Shown here piece by piece: positions 27,183 through 37,946 of a stretch of 64,000 bases of DNA. Under the pieces are notes generated by a model. It saw only the letters and a program-made list of their open reading frames with translations, searched no databases and was not told where the DNA came from. Numbering within the stretch: position 1 is the first letter of the stretch; every line of letters begins with the position of its first letter. Source of the stretch: Globisporangium splendens (lineage: Eukaryota > Oomycota > Peronosporomycetes > Pythiales > Pythiaceae); NCBI GenBank assembly GCA_006386115.1, contig VFIW01000031.1:124001-188000 (forward strand). Direction: 5' to 3'. The position numbers were made by a program, and so were the translations under genes.

Positions 27183-29432
27183 ATGAGCAGACCCAGCGCA
27201 CGCCTTCCGTCTGCCTCCGCACTCCCCATTTCCACAGTCAGCACCAGCAGCTCGCACAGAATGCAGGATCATCACGCGCCGTCATCAACTTCATCGTGGC
27301 TGCACGTGGCGTTCTGGAAGAAGCCACTGCATCTACTCAGCCACGACGACGGTCACGGCCATCACCCGCACCGCGAGTCCCCCGGCACGAGCTCCGATAC
27401 TGCGAGTAGCAGCAGCACTGACGACGAGAATGGCAGCAACTCTCGCGAGATGGCGCGCACGCTCGGACTCTTTGACCTCATCATGATCGGCATCGGTGGC
27501 ACCGTGGGCTCAGGCGTGTTTGCGACCGCGGGACTCATCGCGAGCTCGTATGCGGGACCCGCAGCGATCCTGAGCTGGCTCATCGCGGGCATCGGGTGTC
27601 TCCTGAGCGGCTTCTCGTTTATGGAGCTCTCGTGTCTGATCCCGTCCACGGGCAGCACGTATGCGTACGCGTATCACTCGCTTGGAGAGCTTCCGGCCAT
27701 GTTTGCGGGCTTCTTGCTCACGCTCGAGTACGGGATCTCGAGCGCCGGCGGTGCGCGCAGCTGGAGCGACAAGTTTACGAACTGGATGGAGACGGAGCTC
27801 GACATCACGGGACCCGAGTGGATGAAGCCCAAGGACTCGACCATTGACTTGTACGCGGGTCTGCTGATGACCGCGTGCGTCGCCATCGTGCTCTGCGGCA
27901 TGCAGGCCGGCAAGATGCTCGTGAACGTGGTCACGATGACCAAGATCAGCGTCGTGCTCTTCATCATCGTCTTCGGGTTCCTGCGCTTCGATAGCGCCAA
28001 CCTCACACCGCTGGTGCCGGATTCGACGACCAATTCCATGGGTCAGGCCGCGTTTGGCTGGCCGGGCGTGTTCCTCGGCGCGAGTGCGAGTTTCTACGGG
28101 TACATCGGGTATGACGAGGTGTGCTGCCTCGCGGGCGAGGCCAAGAACCCGACGAAGAACATCCCGCGCGCTGTGATCGGCACGATCCTCGGCGCTGCGC
28201 TGCTCTCGACGCTCGCAACATTCTCGCTTGTAGGTATGCAGAAATACACGCTGATCGACGCTGGCGAGTCCTACGGGAATGCATTCGCGCACGCAGGCTG
28301 GCGCTGGGCCGCGACCATCGTGTCGACGGGCGAAGTGGTGACGATGCCGATCACGACGTTCATCGGCTTTCTCGCACAGCCGCGCGTGCAGTACGCGATG
28401 GCCAAGGACGGGCTGCTCCCCTCGGTGTTTGCGAAGGTTGACAGCCACGGGAACTTGTTCCACGGCACGCTGATCTGCGGCATTTCACTCATTATGCTCG
28501 CAGTGTGTGTGCCGTTCCACATCCTGTGGAACTTCATTTCGCTGGGCATCCTCGTGGCGTTCAACCTCACCAACAGCTCGCTGCTACTGGTGCGCGCGAC
28601 CAAGATCCACGAGCGCCATGGAGCTGCGAGTCCGTTCCGAGGTGTGCATTCCTACCTCATTGGCGCGTTCCTGCTCACGTCGTTCCTCGCAGCATACCAT
28701 TGGCAAAAGAGCGTCATCGCACACACACCGAAGACAGCAGACAGCGACGCTACTGCTATGCAGAGGTACATGGAGATCTTCGGTCCAGCCGTCGCCGTGT
28801 GTTTCTCCATTTTCGCGTTTGGGATCATGTGCTTCTTGAAGTACATCGAGGTATCCGCGGCTTCCGCACAAGCAAACGGAGCAAGCGATGGCAAGGATGA
28901 CGGTCTCTCACTGCAGACCGATACAAAGAAGCTCAAGAAGAGCCCCCAGAGCCATGAGAAGAGCATCGCCGTCGTGGAGCTCTCCAGCATCAGCACCAAG
29001 CACATTGCCGGCCAGCATCCTGGCGCGAGTCTCCGCGCGCGTGCACTGAGCAACAGCAGCAGCGATGACGACGAGAGTAGCGGCAATGACGACAGCACGC
29101 GGAATGGCAACAAGCACCAGCATCTGCTGCAGCTGAGCGCCATTGACTTGAGCTCCGATGCGTCCGCTTTGGACCGCGATGCGGCATCAACAGCGCGTGC
29201 AAATGAGGATGAAGAGGAGGACGACAAGCCGTCGTTCGAGGCGCCGCTCGTACCGTTTGCGCCGTGCGTCGCCATCTTCTTCAACTGGTTCCTGTTCGCG
29301 CAGATGGAGGTCACGAGCGTCGTGCTCATCGCGCTCTGGCTGCTGCTCGCGCTCGCCGTGTACGTCGGCTACAGCACGCGCCACAGCCTCGCGCACCAGC
29401 AGCTCGCCTACCATCGCGTGGATGCACAGTGA
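27183..29432 (+). CDS. Cationic amino acid transporter (APC superfamily, SLC7/CAT type)
   Basis: 749 residues in one exon. A hydrophilic Ser/His-rich N-terminus of about 95 residues leads into LGLFDLIMIGIGGTVGSGVF, the signature of the first membrane helix of APC transporters, whose GVGSGVF-type motif binds the substrate backbone. About twelve hydrophobic segments follow between residues 100 and 550, then a long acidic/Ser-rich loop of about 130 residues (about 565-695) and one or two last hydrophobic segments (about 700-735). This matches CAT-type carriers, which have extra helices at the C-terminus and import Arg/Lys/ornithine at the plasma membrane or vacuole. The large loop before the last helices is longer than usual. 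Confidence 0.9.
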   Translation: MSRPSARLPSASALPISTVSTSSSHRMQDHHAPSSTSSWLHVAFWKKPLHLLSHDDGHGHHPHRESPGTSSDTASSSSTDDENGSNSREMARTLGLFDLIMIGIGGTVGSGVFATAGLIASSYAGPAAILSWLIAGIGCLLSGFSFMELSCLIPSTGSTYAYAYHSLGELPAMFAGFLLTLEYGISSAGGARSWSDKFTNWMETELDITGPEWMKPKDSTIDLYAGLLMTACVAIVLCGMQAGKMLVNVVTMTKISVVLFIIVFGFLRFDSANLTPLVPDSTTNSMGQAAFGWPGVFLGASASFYGYIGYDEVCCLAGEAKNPTKNIPRAVIGTILGAALLSTLATFSLVGMQKYTLIDAGESYGNAFAHAGWRWAATIVSTGEVVTMPITTFIGFLAQPRVQYAMAKDGLLPSVFAKVDSHGNLFHGTLICGISLIMLAVCVPFHILWNFISLGILVAFNLTNSSLLLVRATKIHERHGAASPFRGVHSYLIGAFLLTSFLAAYHWQKSVIAHTPKTADSDATAMQRYMEIFGPAVAVCFSIFAFGIMCFLKYIEVSAASAQANGASDGKDDGLSLQTDTKKLKKSPQSHEKSIAVVELSSISTKHIAGQHPGASLRARALSNSSSDDDESSGNDDSTRNGNKHQHLLQLSAIDLSSDASALDRDAASTARANEDEEEDDKPSFEAPLVPFAPCVAIFFNWFLFAQMEVTSVVLIALWLLLALAVYVGYSTRHSLAHQQLAYHRVDAQ

Positions 29433-29646
29433 TGATGGACGCATGCAATTCTCATAAATCGCATACTTCTTGTAATCGAATCGTAATAGACCGCACTAAA
29501 GTAAGCAGTGTGTATTGCTGGTATACCTCTGTTTTCGCATGGACTGTAATATTGCATACTTACAGGCATATGCTGTATAAATAGGTTGAGCTTTCTCTGC
29601 TGCATCTAGCACACAATAAAGCCACAGACAGAATCAACAAACAGAA

Positions 29647-31093
29647 ATGGACCCGGCGGCGTACGACGAAGCGCAGTACCGCGCGCAACTGCTGCGCAAG
29701 ATGCGCGTCTCCGAGGCAGCCGTGTACGCAGCCGTGTTTGCGCCGCCCGCCGTTACCAGCGAGCCCATCCTCGTCGCGGCCACGAGCACCGGCATGATCC
29801 ACATTTACGTCCTGGCGCGCATGCTGGTGCGTCCATGGATGGCGCGCATTTGCCTGACAAATATGACATCAATATTGGTACAAAAGCAAACTAACATGCA
29901 GCAATGTGCGTGTGTCTTTTGCGTATAGCAACCTGCGTATTGGGAACAGGTCACCGCTCAAGTGTACGTCTTATGCAAACGGAGGAACTCGGTCATAACC
30001 AGCCTGGTCCAACACTAATGTCGTATTGTCTGTTGTAGGGAGACGGCGCATCCTAGCCCCACGTTTTCGTTCCAGGCGCACGCGACGCAGATCTACTCGC
30101 TCGCGTTCGCGGGGGATGCCACGAACCCACTGCTTGTCAGGTAGACGGCAACCTTATCGGATCCCTTGGCAGCACATGGCTACGCTTGACTGTGTGGCTG
30201 TGGCCATTTGCACAATACTAAGCCATTGACTTGATTGCTTGCGAAAACGTAGCGGCGGTGACCAGGATTTCCGTGTCTGGCGGTGGAAGGAGCTATTTGC
30301 AGCAGCGACAGCGCAGGACCACACGTTCGTTGTGGAACCGCTCCACGTGGCGCACTTGGAGCGCAAGACCATGGGCTTCCGCGGCGCGCTGCTGCCGTTC
30401 AACGAGATCAACGAGGTCGCCGTGGCGCGCCCCAGTGGCCACTTGTTCCTCGCCGGAGGTGACAGCCTCGCGCACGAGTGGGACTTCACGACGCAGAAAT
30501 TTGTGCGTCAGTATGAAGGCCACAGCGACTACCTGCACACGATCCGGTACTTGACACACTCGCAGGAATTGGTGACGGGCTCCGAAGATGGCCGCATTGG
30601 ACTCTGGGATGTGCGCAAAGCTGGCCGCGTTGAGATGTTGCACCCGCAAGCAGCCACTACAAATGCAACCTCAGCACCGTCGTCGTCTTCGCTGTGGGTG
30701 GGCTGTGTCGCGAACGATGCGTCCGAGATGTGGCTCGCGTGCGGCGGTGGCAAGAAACGCACGCCCGGCCAGAAGCAGAGCCATGGCTTCATGAGTATGT
30801 GGCACCTTCCATCGCGCGTGCCCGTGCACTCGACAGCCACGAGCAGCGACGTGCACGACGTCGTGTTCCACCACATGGACTTGCTCAGTGTCGGCAACGA
30901 AGCGAGATTGAAGAAGTGGAACCGTAGCTCTGGCACGCTGCTCGCGGCGGCGCACTCGAGCATCCCGTCGAGCCACTTCTGCGTTGTGGACGATGCGACC
31001 GACATCATCGCCGTCGGCGGCAACGCGCCGCTCATCGACATCTACACCATGCCCGGCGTCGTGAGCTTCTCGCTCCTGGTCGAAGAGCTATAG
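29647..31093 (+). CDS. THOC6: THO complex subunit 6-like WD40 protein
   Basis: Four exons: 29647-29826, 29929-29963, 30039-30140 and 30253-31093 (introns of 102, 75 and 112 bases), 385 residues. WD-type repeats run through the protein: SFQAHATQIYSLAF, GGDQDFRVWRW, LFLAGGDSLAHEWDF, YEGHSDYLHTIRYL, GSEDGRIGLWDVRK and SVGNEARLKKWN. The block PFNEINEVAV followed by the GGD...GHSDY repeat is characteristic of THOC6, a part of the THO/TREX complex that couples transcription to mRNA export in the nucleus. The 35-base second exon is required by phase and by a GTACGT donor. The gene ends 95 bases from the convergent carrier gene. Confidence 0.85.
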
Positions 31094-31188
31094 TCTCAGT
31101 TGAGAAATCAGATGAAGAGCTCCTCTCAAGGAAGCCAGTTATTTGGAGTGAATACATGCATGTCTATCTGCTCGGATGCTCTATCTCT

Positions 31189-32276
31189 CTACTCTTTCTT
31201 TCTATAATAGCGCTTCAGGAGCTCGTTGGTCGTAAACATGATGGCGATCGACGGCACGACCTTGATGAAGTTGGGCCAAAGCCCCTTGTAGAGACCCGCG
31301 AAGCCCTCCTCGCGCACGATCGCGCGCAGCCCACCGAGCGTGCTCGTGTACGCGCCGCGGTCTCCGCCACTCATGCTGCTCACCTGGAAGCGTCGACGCA
31401 GCAGATCCATCGGGTACGCGGCTGTTTGACCGCAAGCCCCCGCGACAGCCCCACACCCGAGGATGTACCATGCGTCCGGGTTCCCATTTGCATCGACAGG
31501 CACGATGCCGCGCAGCGTCTCGAAGACCATAAAGTTGAGCCCCACGTACGGTGCGACACCCAGGATTGTCGGCGAGACGCCGCGGTACATGCCGACGATA
31601 CCCTCGGACTTGAACGTGCCGCGCAATGCGTCCACGATGCCCGAGTACTGCGCCGTTGAGAGTCCGCCCTGCACCGTCAGCCGCGCGCGCACAAAGTCTA
31701 GAGGGTACGTGAAGATCACGGAGACCACGCCAGCAGTGGCGCCACCAAAGAGCTTCTGCAATGGACTCAGCGTCGTCTCGCCCTCGTTCATCAGCAAGGG
31801 CTTCATGCGCTCAAAGCTACAGAGTCTCAGAGACAAGGGTGAGTGAGCCGATATACAGACAGAGACTCAGGCTTTAGCATATCGAAGAACGTACGCTGCA
31901 AACTGGATGGCGGTGTATGGGAACACGCGTGCGCAGTTGGCACCATTGCCGCGAAAGTACCCGCGGATGCCCTCTTCGACGCCGATGGTGCGCAGCGACG
32001 CCCAGACGCCATTGTACTTTGGCGGTGGAAGCGCCTTTGCACTCGCACTCGCGCTGGCGTTCGCTCCTTTGCGCAGATAGTCTTGCACCTGGAACAGGAT
32101 CTTGATGCGCTCCAGCGGCGCCACGGCCGTGCGCGATGTGCATCCAGCGACTGCCAAATGCAAATGGGAACGAGGACAAGAGCATTAGAAGGCGATAGAG
32201 CGACAGGATGGAAGCATGAGGGCGGCTATGGAGACGTACTGCCGCCGCATATGAGGTGCTGCGCGTCCTTGTCCAT
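31189..32276 (-). CDS. Mitochondrial carrier family protein (SLC25; CoA/adenine-nucleotide carrier type)
   Basis: Three exons on the minus strand: 32240-32276, 31895-32150 and 31189-31816 (introns of 89 and 78 bases), 306 residues. The three carrier repeats each show the PX[DE]XX[RK] signature: VAPLERIK, TYPLDFVRAR and AYPMDLLRRR. The start MDKDAQHLICGGIAGCTSRTAVAP is typical of the SLC25A16/A42 and SCaMC subgroups, which carry coenzyme A or ATP-Mg/phosphate across the inner mitochondrial membrane. No EF-hands precede it, which favours the CoA/ADP type over SCaMC. A Ser/Ala insertion (residues about 45-55) sits in the first matrix loop. The 37-base first exon is supported by phase and by the joined motif. 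Confidence 0.9.
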
Positions 32277-32994
32277 GGCGAGCGGCGCAGGCAAGCGAGC
32301 AGCTCTGGCTGGCGGCTTTGATGAGCTGCTCGTGAGCAAGAGAACTGGACTTGGTCCGTCCAATGTTTAACAACCGATATAGAAGAGTATTCATTTAAGC
32401 AGTTAATATCGCTAGATTGTGGGTTTGTTTACTCAAGTGTATAGACAGGGTATCGATTTTAAGATTGTATCCGTTTCTGCTAAGAATACTGTATGTTCGC
32501 TAAGCTGAAGAAAAAACGGAATGATGGTCAGGAGTGTGGATGGAGGACGGCAAAAGACACTCTTTTTTCTCTTAACGAAGGGGTGCAGAAAGTCTCACGC
32601 AGCGCCTTGCCCAAGCACATGAATGGTCAATGGCTGGAGCTGTTTAGCGAAGCTCGGGTTCGTGGGCGAGTCACTGAACGCGGTGCTGCTCCAAAAGTAA
32701 AGAGTGTCGGGAAGTGGGGTTACTGCAATTTCGGGTTGCTAGCGTGAGACGCAGCCACGCTGCTGTATTGAGAACACGAGTCGACTGCTGACAGCAATCT
32801 CGCTCGTTGTCGTTCGTTGTGAGCGCAGAGAACACACCACAACGGCACCTCTTTCACAAGCTGGCACGGTGTCCGAGGCTACATGACAACCACCGTGTAT
32901 CCGCGTAACGACTGACCGATTTGGTGAAGAGAGTGTGTGGAGCCGTGGCCACTTCTCACCCTGGCGTCATTTTTGCTTTCTTCTCTTTTGATAG
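32277..32994 (+). other. Intergenic region
   Basis: 718 bases without a convincing gene. An 84-residue frame with an ATG (32493-32747) has no recognisable feature. The last 25 bases form a polypyrimidine tract ending in TAG, a good 3' splice site for the decayed gene that follows, so an upstream exon of that gene may once have been here. Confidence 0.4.
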
Positions 32995-34290
32995 CTACCA
33001 GGGTTCCCATGTCTCCCGAGTATTCGCAATGCTCCAAATGAAAGACTGACGAAGCGCCACCTCACAGCCGAGACAGCACGCAGTACAGTGGACACCTTCC
33101 GCGCAGACTCGCGATGGAAGCACAAGCGCGTGTCGATCTGGCGCGCACTGCTCTTCCTCATGGACTGTGCCGCGACGTGCCTCACGCTGACGACTGTGTT
33201 GCGGGAAAACATATTGGTCGTCGCGGTTACGGGGCGATACGAACCGTGACGAAGCCGCATGCTCTGTGGTACGATCGACTACAACACCATCCACAACGAA
33301 CTCCTCGATCCGCGCACCGTGCCCGATCTCGAAGACACCGCCCGCTCGTGGCGGTTCTACACGCTTCCGACACGCAACCCGTCGAGCTGTGGCGACGACC
33401 ACAGCGTGTGCGTGCACGTGAACAGCGTTAGTGGCAATTACATAACATCAATTACGACGATCATTGGAGAATAGGCGTTCGCCGCGAGCAACTCTTTCTG
33501 TACAGCATCTCGACATGGAATTGCGGCGAATTGTACCCAGCAAGAGCTCTCTGCTCTTGTGAACGGTAGCGACACCGACAACGGCTTTGCGGACTCAAAA
33601 AGCGTGACTTTGGACTCCCCGAGCGCAGCGAACGCGTCGCGATGCCATCGGTTCATCTTCCAGCATCTCGAGGAGCTCAAGTACGATCACACAGCGTGGA
33701 TTGGCGTCGTGCAAGACTCTGGCACCATTACCGCGCCATACCTGCGATGCTCTGGGTGATCTGACGAATCCTTCGAGTGCCACACGGACCAGATCCTGCA
33801 CCAGTCGTACTGGAATGGTGGTCCCTTCCACACCGAGTTCCAGACGAGTCAGTGCAAGGCATGCGCCATGACCGACTGGTCCTACGGCGCGCTGCTCCAG
33901 CAATTCTACATCTCTGGACCCAGCGGCATCGTGCACTTTGCTGGCGACGCGATCTTCCTGTCGAATCCGCCACAGACTCCAAATGGAGGCGGCACGGTCA
34001 TAAAGGAACCGCTCCTGTCCACTCATGATTCGTGCGCATTGCATTACACACCATACAAAGCCATGCGCATGGATCTCTTGGACCGGTTGCTTGCGCCGAG
34101 CGCGACCCACGATACTACTTCGGCCAACCACATCGCCGACACCTCGCCGAGGCAGATGAGCGAGGCTGAGGACGTGGCCACAGCTACGAGCCACGGTCTC
34201 CGCAAAGACGCCACGCACCGGACGACGCACAAATTTCAGCTGCATATGGAATCGCTCTGGGGCAAACTCGTGCTCGTGGACGATGAGCAA
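32995..34290 (+). pseudogene. Decayed oomycete membrane protein gene with Cys-rich ectodomain (unknown family)
   Basis: A single frame reads as protein for about 1.3 kb but is broken by in-frame TGA 33247-33249, TAG 33472-33474 and TGA 33757-33759. The readable product has a basic N-terminal part, one membrane segment (IWRALLFLMDCAATCLTLTTVL, about 33150-33215), then an extracellular-looking part with many Cys and several Asn-glycosylation motifs. I do not recognise the family. The TAG could be removed as a 48-base intron (GTTAGT...ATAG), but the two TGA codons could not, so the gene looks dead. The frame fades at about 34285, where the neighbouring truncated bZIP-like gene on the other strand also ends. 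Confidence 0.6.
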
Positions 34291-35050
34291 ACATGTCGGC
34301 GTGCGTGTCGTACCGGACGATCCGCGCGCTCAGATCAAAGTGGGTGAGCGTGCGCGTGGGACACACGAGGCGGCAGCCGAGCACCTTGTCGAGCATCTCG
34401 GGTGACTCCCGCAGGATGTGCGGAAACACGGACTGGATGGCTTCGAGCGTGAGCCGCCCTTCAAACTCGTCCGTGCACTCGACGACGATTCGCATCTCGT
34501 GGATGCGGAACACGCGCTGCTGCAGCATCTGCTTGTACCGACGCCATTGCTCGAAGAAGATCGTGTCGTCCGTGGCGATCGAGCCCATGGCGACGTTCGC
34601 GTCCAGCTTGGCGCGCAGGAACGCGCGTTCTTCCTGGTACCAGTCTGCGCGGAAGACGTGGAAAAAGTGCGTCGTCGTGCGCAGTACGGACGCGTGGAAG
34701 TGGTGCCGCGCCACGAACGAGCGCTTGCGCAGGAAGAGCTCGCTCACCTGCTGCTTGAGGTCGTGCACGTCCAGCATGAGGTTGTACAATGCGGACGCGT
34801 CGCATTCATTCTCGAGCACGACCTGCAGCTGCTTGAGCGTGAGCCGGCGCTTGCGGCGACGTCGCAGCGGACACTTCACTACCACGACGGCGTCGTCCAA
34901 TGGCGTCTTGCTGCTCTTCTTGGTCTTTACTGGAAGCGCTACGATGGAGGAGCTGGCCGGCAGGACGTCGACTACAAGCACATTAACGTCGTCATACGCA
35001 GCAGCTTCCGCTGTGTTCTCCTCGGGCGCCAGCAAGCGCGCAATGTCCAT
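34184..35050 (-). CDS. bZIP-like oomycete protein, C-terminally truncated paralogue
   Basis: 288 residues, of which about 1-253 match the two paralogues at 36891 and 41223. Shared layout: MDIARLLA start, basic run (RRRRKRR), a YNLMLDVHDLKQQV heptad stretch, an aromatic HFFHVFRADW segment, EFEGRLTLEAIQSVFPHIL, then a beta-rich end (HFDLSARIVRYDTHADMF). Homology stops at about base 34290; the last 35 residues are translated from the antisense of the decayed membrane-protein gene. The paralogue at 36891 continues for about 60 residues past this point. From what I know of the group these are oomycete bZIP-type transcription factors with a C-terminal NTF2-like region, but the basic region lacks the usual Asn/Arg signature, so DNA binding is uncertain. 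The truncation may make this copy non-functional. Confidence 0.7.
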   Translation of the reverse strand: MDIARLLAPEENTAEAAAYDDVNVLVVDVLPASSSIVALPVKTKKSSKTPLDDAVVVVKCPLRRRRKRRLTLKQLQVVLENECDASALYNLMLDVHDLKQQVSELFLRKRSFVARHHFHASVLRTTTHFFHVFRADWYQEERAFLRAKLDANVAMGSIATDDTIFFEQWRRYKQMLQQRVFRIHEMRIVVECTDEFEGRLTLEAIQSVFPHILRESPEMLDKVLGCRLVCPTRTLTHFDLSARIVRYDTHADMFAHRPRARVCPRAIPYAAEICASSGAWRLCGDRGS

Positions 35051-36890
35051 TTTCGATACTCAGTTTATCCTCTTCTGGTGCGTGACATTTTCTGTGCTGA
35101 ACGCACACATACAGGGGTTTTGAGCCGGTAAACTACCATCCACTCGACTGCGTCGATCTGCGAGTCAGCCACTCGGCTCAGCTGCAGACTAGAGAGGAAA
35201 ACGAAAGAGGGAATGCAGAAGAAAAGACACCGGTTGGCCACACGAGACTACTTTTATTTCACTCGGTTGTACAAATAGACAGAAGGAGGGAGCTCAATCA
35301 AAATGACAAGAAAGAGCTCAGGTGGGTACGTCCTGCTGTAGGGTTCCATGTGGATCCACGCTCGAGGGAACTGGGGCTCACTTGGGTTTGGGCGACAGGC
35401 GCGGACGCGAACGTGCTTTGGCTTCGTGAGTGTGTGGTGGCGATGCAGTTTGCGTGCTTGCACGTAACCAAAATGCCTGCAATTGCTGAACCAAACGAGC
35501 TGTTCGGTACCTTGAAGTTGCACGGTGCTCCCTGTCTAATTCGTTGTTCTTCCTGTTTCCATGAAACCTGTGCAAATGACGAATCTGAGTCGAGTACAAC
35601 TTGACTCCACCCTGTCTGATTCAAAATTCTTTCTATTTTCCCAAGTCGCACAACTGAACAAATGAACTGAAGCCAGAACTGGGTGTTCGTCGCGATGCCT
35701 CTATTTGCTTTTCAGTTTAGCGAGGTATATTGTGTTGCGTCGAAAGAATCGCGATGCTTCTGGTGCGCTGTGAACTTGAACAGCAATAAGAATCTATTGC
35801 ATCTTCACTTGACCAGATCCGTCCATCGGAATTTTCCAGTGCACAGTCATCTGCTTGCCTTGATTGCCATGAGGCTGCCGCGAAGGACTCGGATACAAAA
35901 GAGCTGCACCGTTAAATTTTGTAAAACGCCAAGGAAAGTCTCGAAATGGCAAGCACGAGTTGATTCCTCTGTTGGCATTAAGTTAATCGCATGATCCGTC
36001 ATCGCAATGGTCAAGGGGAGGTGACAAGTGTCGAACTGCCTGTCCAGTGGCGCAAGTACGGATGCAGCAGACGGCGCAACGTACAAGTCGATGGCTTCAT
36101 GATTGGATCCACGAAGCGGGGCGAAGGCGCGATTGGACACCCAACAAGCGCCTCGCACTCTGGGCAGAGGTCTGGCTGGCGAAGGGGGACACTGAGGCTC
36201 CTGCTATGCACAGCAAAGTCGCTGTACCTAAAGCGCTGAGTGAGACACCAGCTGTTGTGTGTTTTGCTGCCATGGAGACTGTGGCGCCTGACGTCATGGA
36301 GAAAATGAAGCCGTTTCGATTGCAACCCAAGTGCCGAATTGAAGTCCGCAGTATACGCCGATCTCCGGATAACACCGAAGTTCCCAAATTACAGCAAAAA
36401 ATGTGAACCCACCGCATAGCCAACTCGTCCCAACTCTGTACACTCAGAGCCGCTTAAAAGAGCATTCGATGGGTTCACTGCGAAACTAATCGAATGCAGC
36501 CTCGCTTTTGCATGAAAAAACAAAAAAAAACTAACGAGAAAGGCATGGGATCATTCTACCCTGGGTTGTTTATACTACAGCTGGGTTCGTCGCGTCCAAT
36601 TTGTAGTGAAAACAGCAAAAATGGGCAACAACCTTCAGAAGGTTTCCAAAAGAGTGAACGTGCTTATAAGAGCCAACCATTTTAGCTCAAAATTAGAAAG
36701 ATCGAGAAGTCTCCAGATGCGCCTTTCTCTCCATGAAATAACATTGATCCGTTTTGCTCAACCTGTTGTACGCTCGTCCGGGTAAATATCCGTATACCTC
36801 TATCTCAGTACATTTTTGCATATTTTTCTCCATGCAGGACGCGAAGAGCTCATTTTGTCAAACGAGCGTTCTGGCGCAACGTGCCTGGCA
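35051..36890 (+). other. Intergenic region between bZIP-like paralogues
   Basis: About 1.8 kb separating two divergently transcribed paralogues. Several frames of 100-120 residues occur but none has a recognisable motif. The region is less GC-rich than the genes around it. Confidence 0.45.
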
Positions 36891-37946
36891 ATGGATCTCT
36901 CTCGCTTGCTAGCGTCGCCGTCGTTGCTGCTGCAAGACGCATCAGCACCAACTGATGGTTCGTTCGCCTTCTCAGAGGCACTGCGTCCTCAAGTGCCCAA
37001 TGCTGCGTCCTCTAAGTGTGGACACCTTCCAGTAGCCAAGGCAAAGTCAAAACCTTGGTCAAGACCCGGACGCAAACAAGTTGTGCTCGCCGTGAAAATA
37101 TCGCCAAAGCGGAAACGCACGCGGAAACTCAGCCAGAACCAGATGGCTCGATGGATAGAGAAAGAAGCCGAGGACTCGCGGATCTACAATCTCACGCTCG
37201 ACGTGAACGATCTCCGACAGCAGGTGCAAAACTACCTGATCCAGAAATCCGTGCACGACACGCGCATGCTCGTCGCACAGCAGAACTTCAGCGGTAGTGC
37301 AATGCGCACCGTCGACATCTTCTTTGACATCTTCAAGCACGGGTTCCGTGATTTCACGTCCGAGAAGGAGGCGTTCGTTCACTCGAGCACGGACGACATG
37401 TGCGCGCTCGGGACGGCCGCGTATGGCCGCCATCATCTCTTGGAGCAATGGGAGCGGTACACAAAGCTGTTCCACCTGCGCTCGTTCGTGAATTACTCCA
37501 TGGGCATTATGTCGGCCGATTCTGAGTGCGTCGTCGTCAAGTGCGTGGGCGAGTTTGAAGGTCGAGTCTCGCGAGAAACCATCGAAGTCGTGTTCCCACA
37601 TATCCTCGACGACGAGGAGATCGTTGAGCGCATCGTCGGCTGCCGAATTGTGTGCCCCGTGCAGACGCTGCTCTACTTTGACCCTACTGGCCGCATTGTG
37701 CGGTACGACGCCCACGTTGACATCTTCGAAGCACTGAATCAGCTGCTCGCGTCGAATCCTATGGACGTGATCACGCTGATGGCCCGAGCGCGCATCAATG
37801 ACGCCAGTATGATCCCGGATGGCCCCGAGCCCGCCCAAGTGGACGCAGTCGACGAGAGCCCACCGACGTCTCCGTGTGTGTCGTCCGACGAAGACGGCTC
37901 GTCGGACGGAGGCAACCGGCAATCGATCGAGTATATTTTGTCGTAA
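36891..37946 (+). CDS. bZIP-like oomycete protein, paralogue 2
   Basis: 351 residues from the ATG at 36891, chosen because the resulting MDLSRLLASP matches MDIARLLAP of the paralogue at 34184-35050. A basic region (KRKRTRKLSQ) at about residues 78-90 is followed by YNLTLDVNDLRQQVQNYL, a short leucine-zipper-like heptad. A segment FFDIFKHGFRDF, then GEFEGRVSRETIEVVFPHIL and CPVQTLLYFDPTGRIVRYDAHVDIF form the conserved C-terminal fold. The last 45 residues are acidic and Ser-rich. Proposed role: transcription regulator, by resemblance to the oomycete bZIP family; the atypical basic region leaves this open. Confidence 0.78.
   Translation: MDLSRLLASPSLLLQDASAPTDGSFAFSEALRPQVPNAASSKCGHLPVAKAKSKPWSRPGRKQVVLAVKISPKRKRTRKLSQNQMARWIEKEAEDSRIYNLTLDVNDLRQQVQNYLIQKSVHDTRMLVAQQNFSGSAMRTVDIFFDIFKHGFRDFTSEKEAFVHSSTDDMCALGTAAYGRHHLLEQWERYTKLFHLRSFVNYSMGIMSADSECVVVKCVGEFEGRVSRETIEVVFPHILDDEEIVERIVGCRIVCPVQTLLYFDPTGRIVRYDAHVDIFEALNQLLASNPMDVITLMARARINDASMIPDGPEPAQVDAVDESPPTSPCVSSDEDGSSDGGNRQSIEYILS

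Noticed and set aside
27510..28463. Minus-strand 317-codon frame opposite the amino acid transporter
   Set aside because: It is an Arg/His-rich shadow of the transporter coding strand.
32493..32747. 84-residue basic protein
   Set aside because: It starts with ATG but has no homology features, and its position fits a gene-free spacer.
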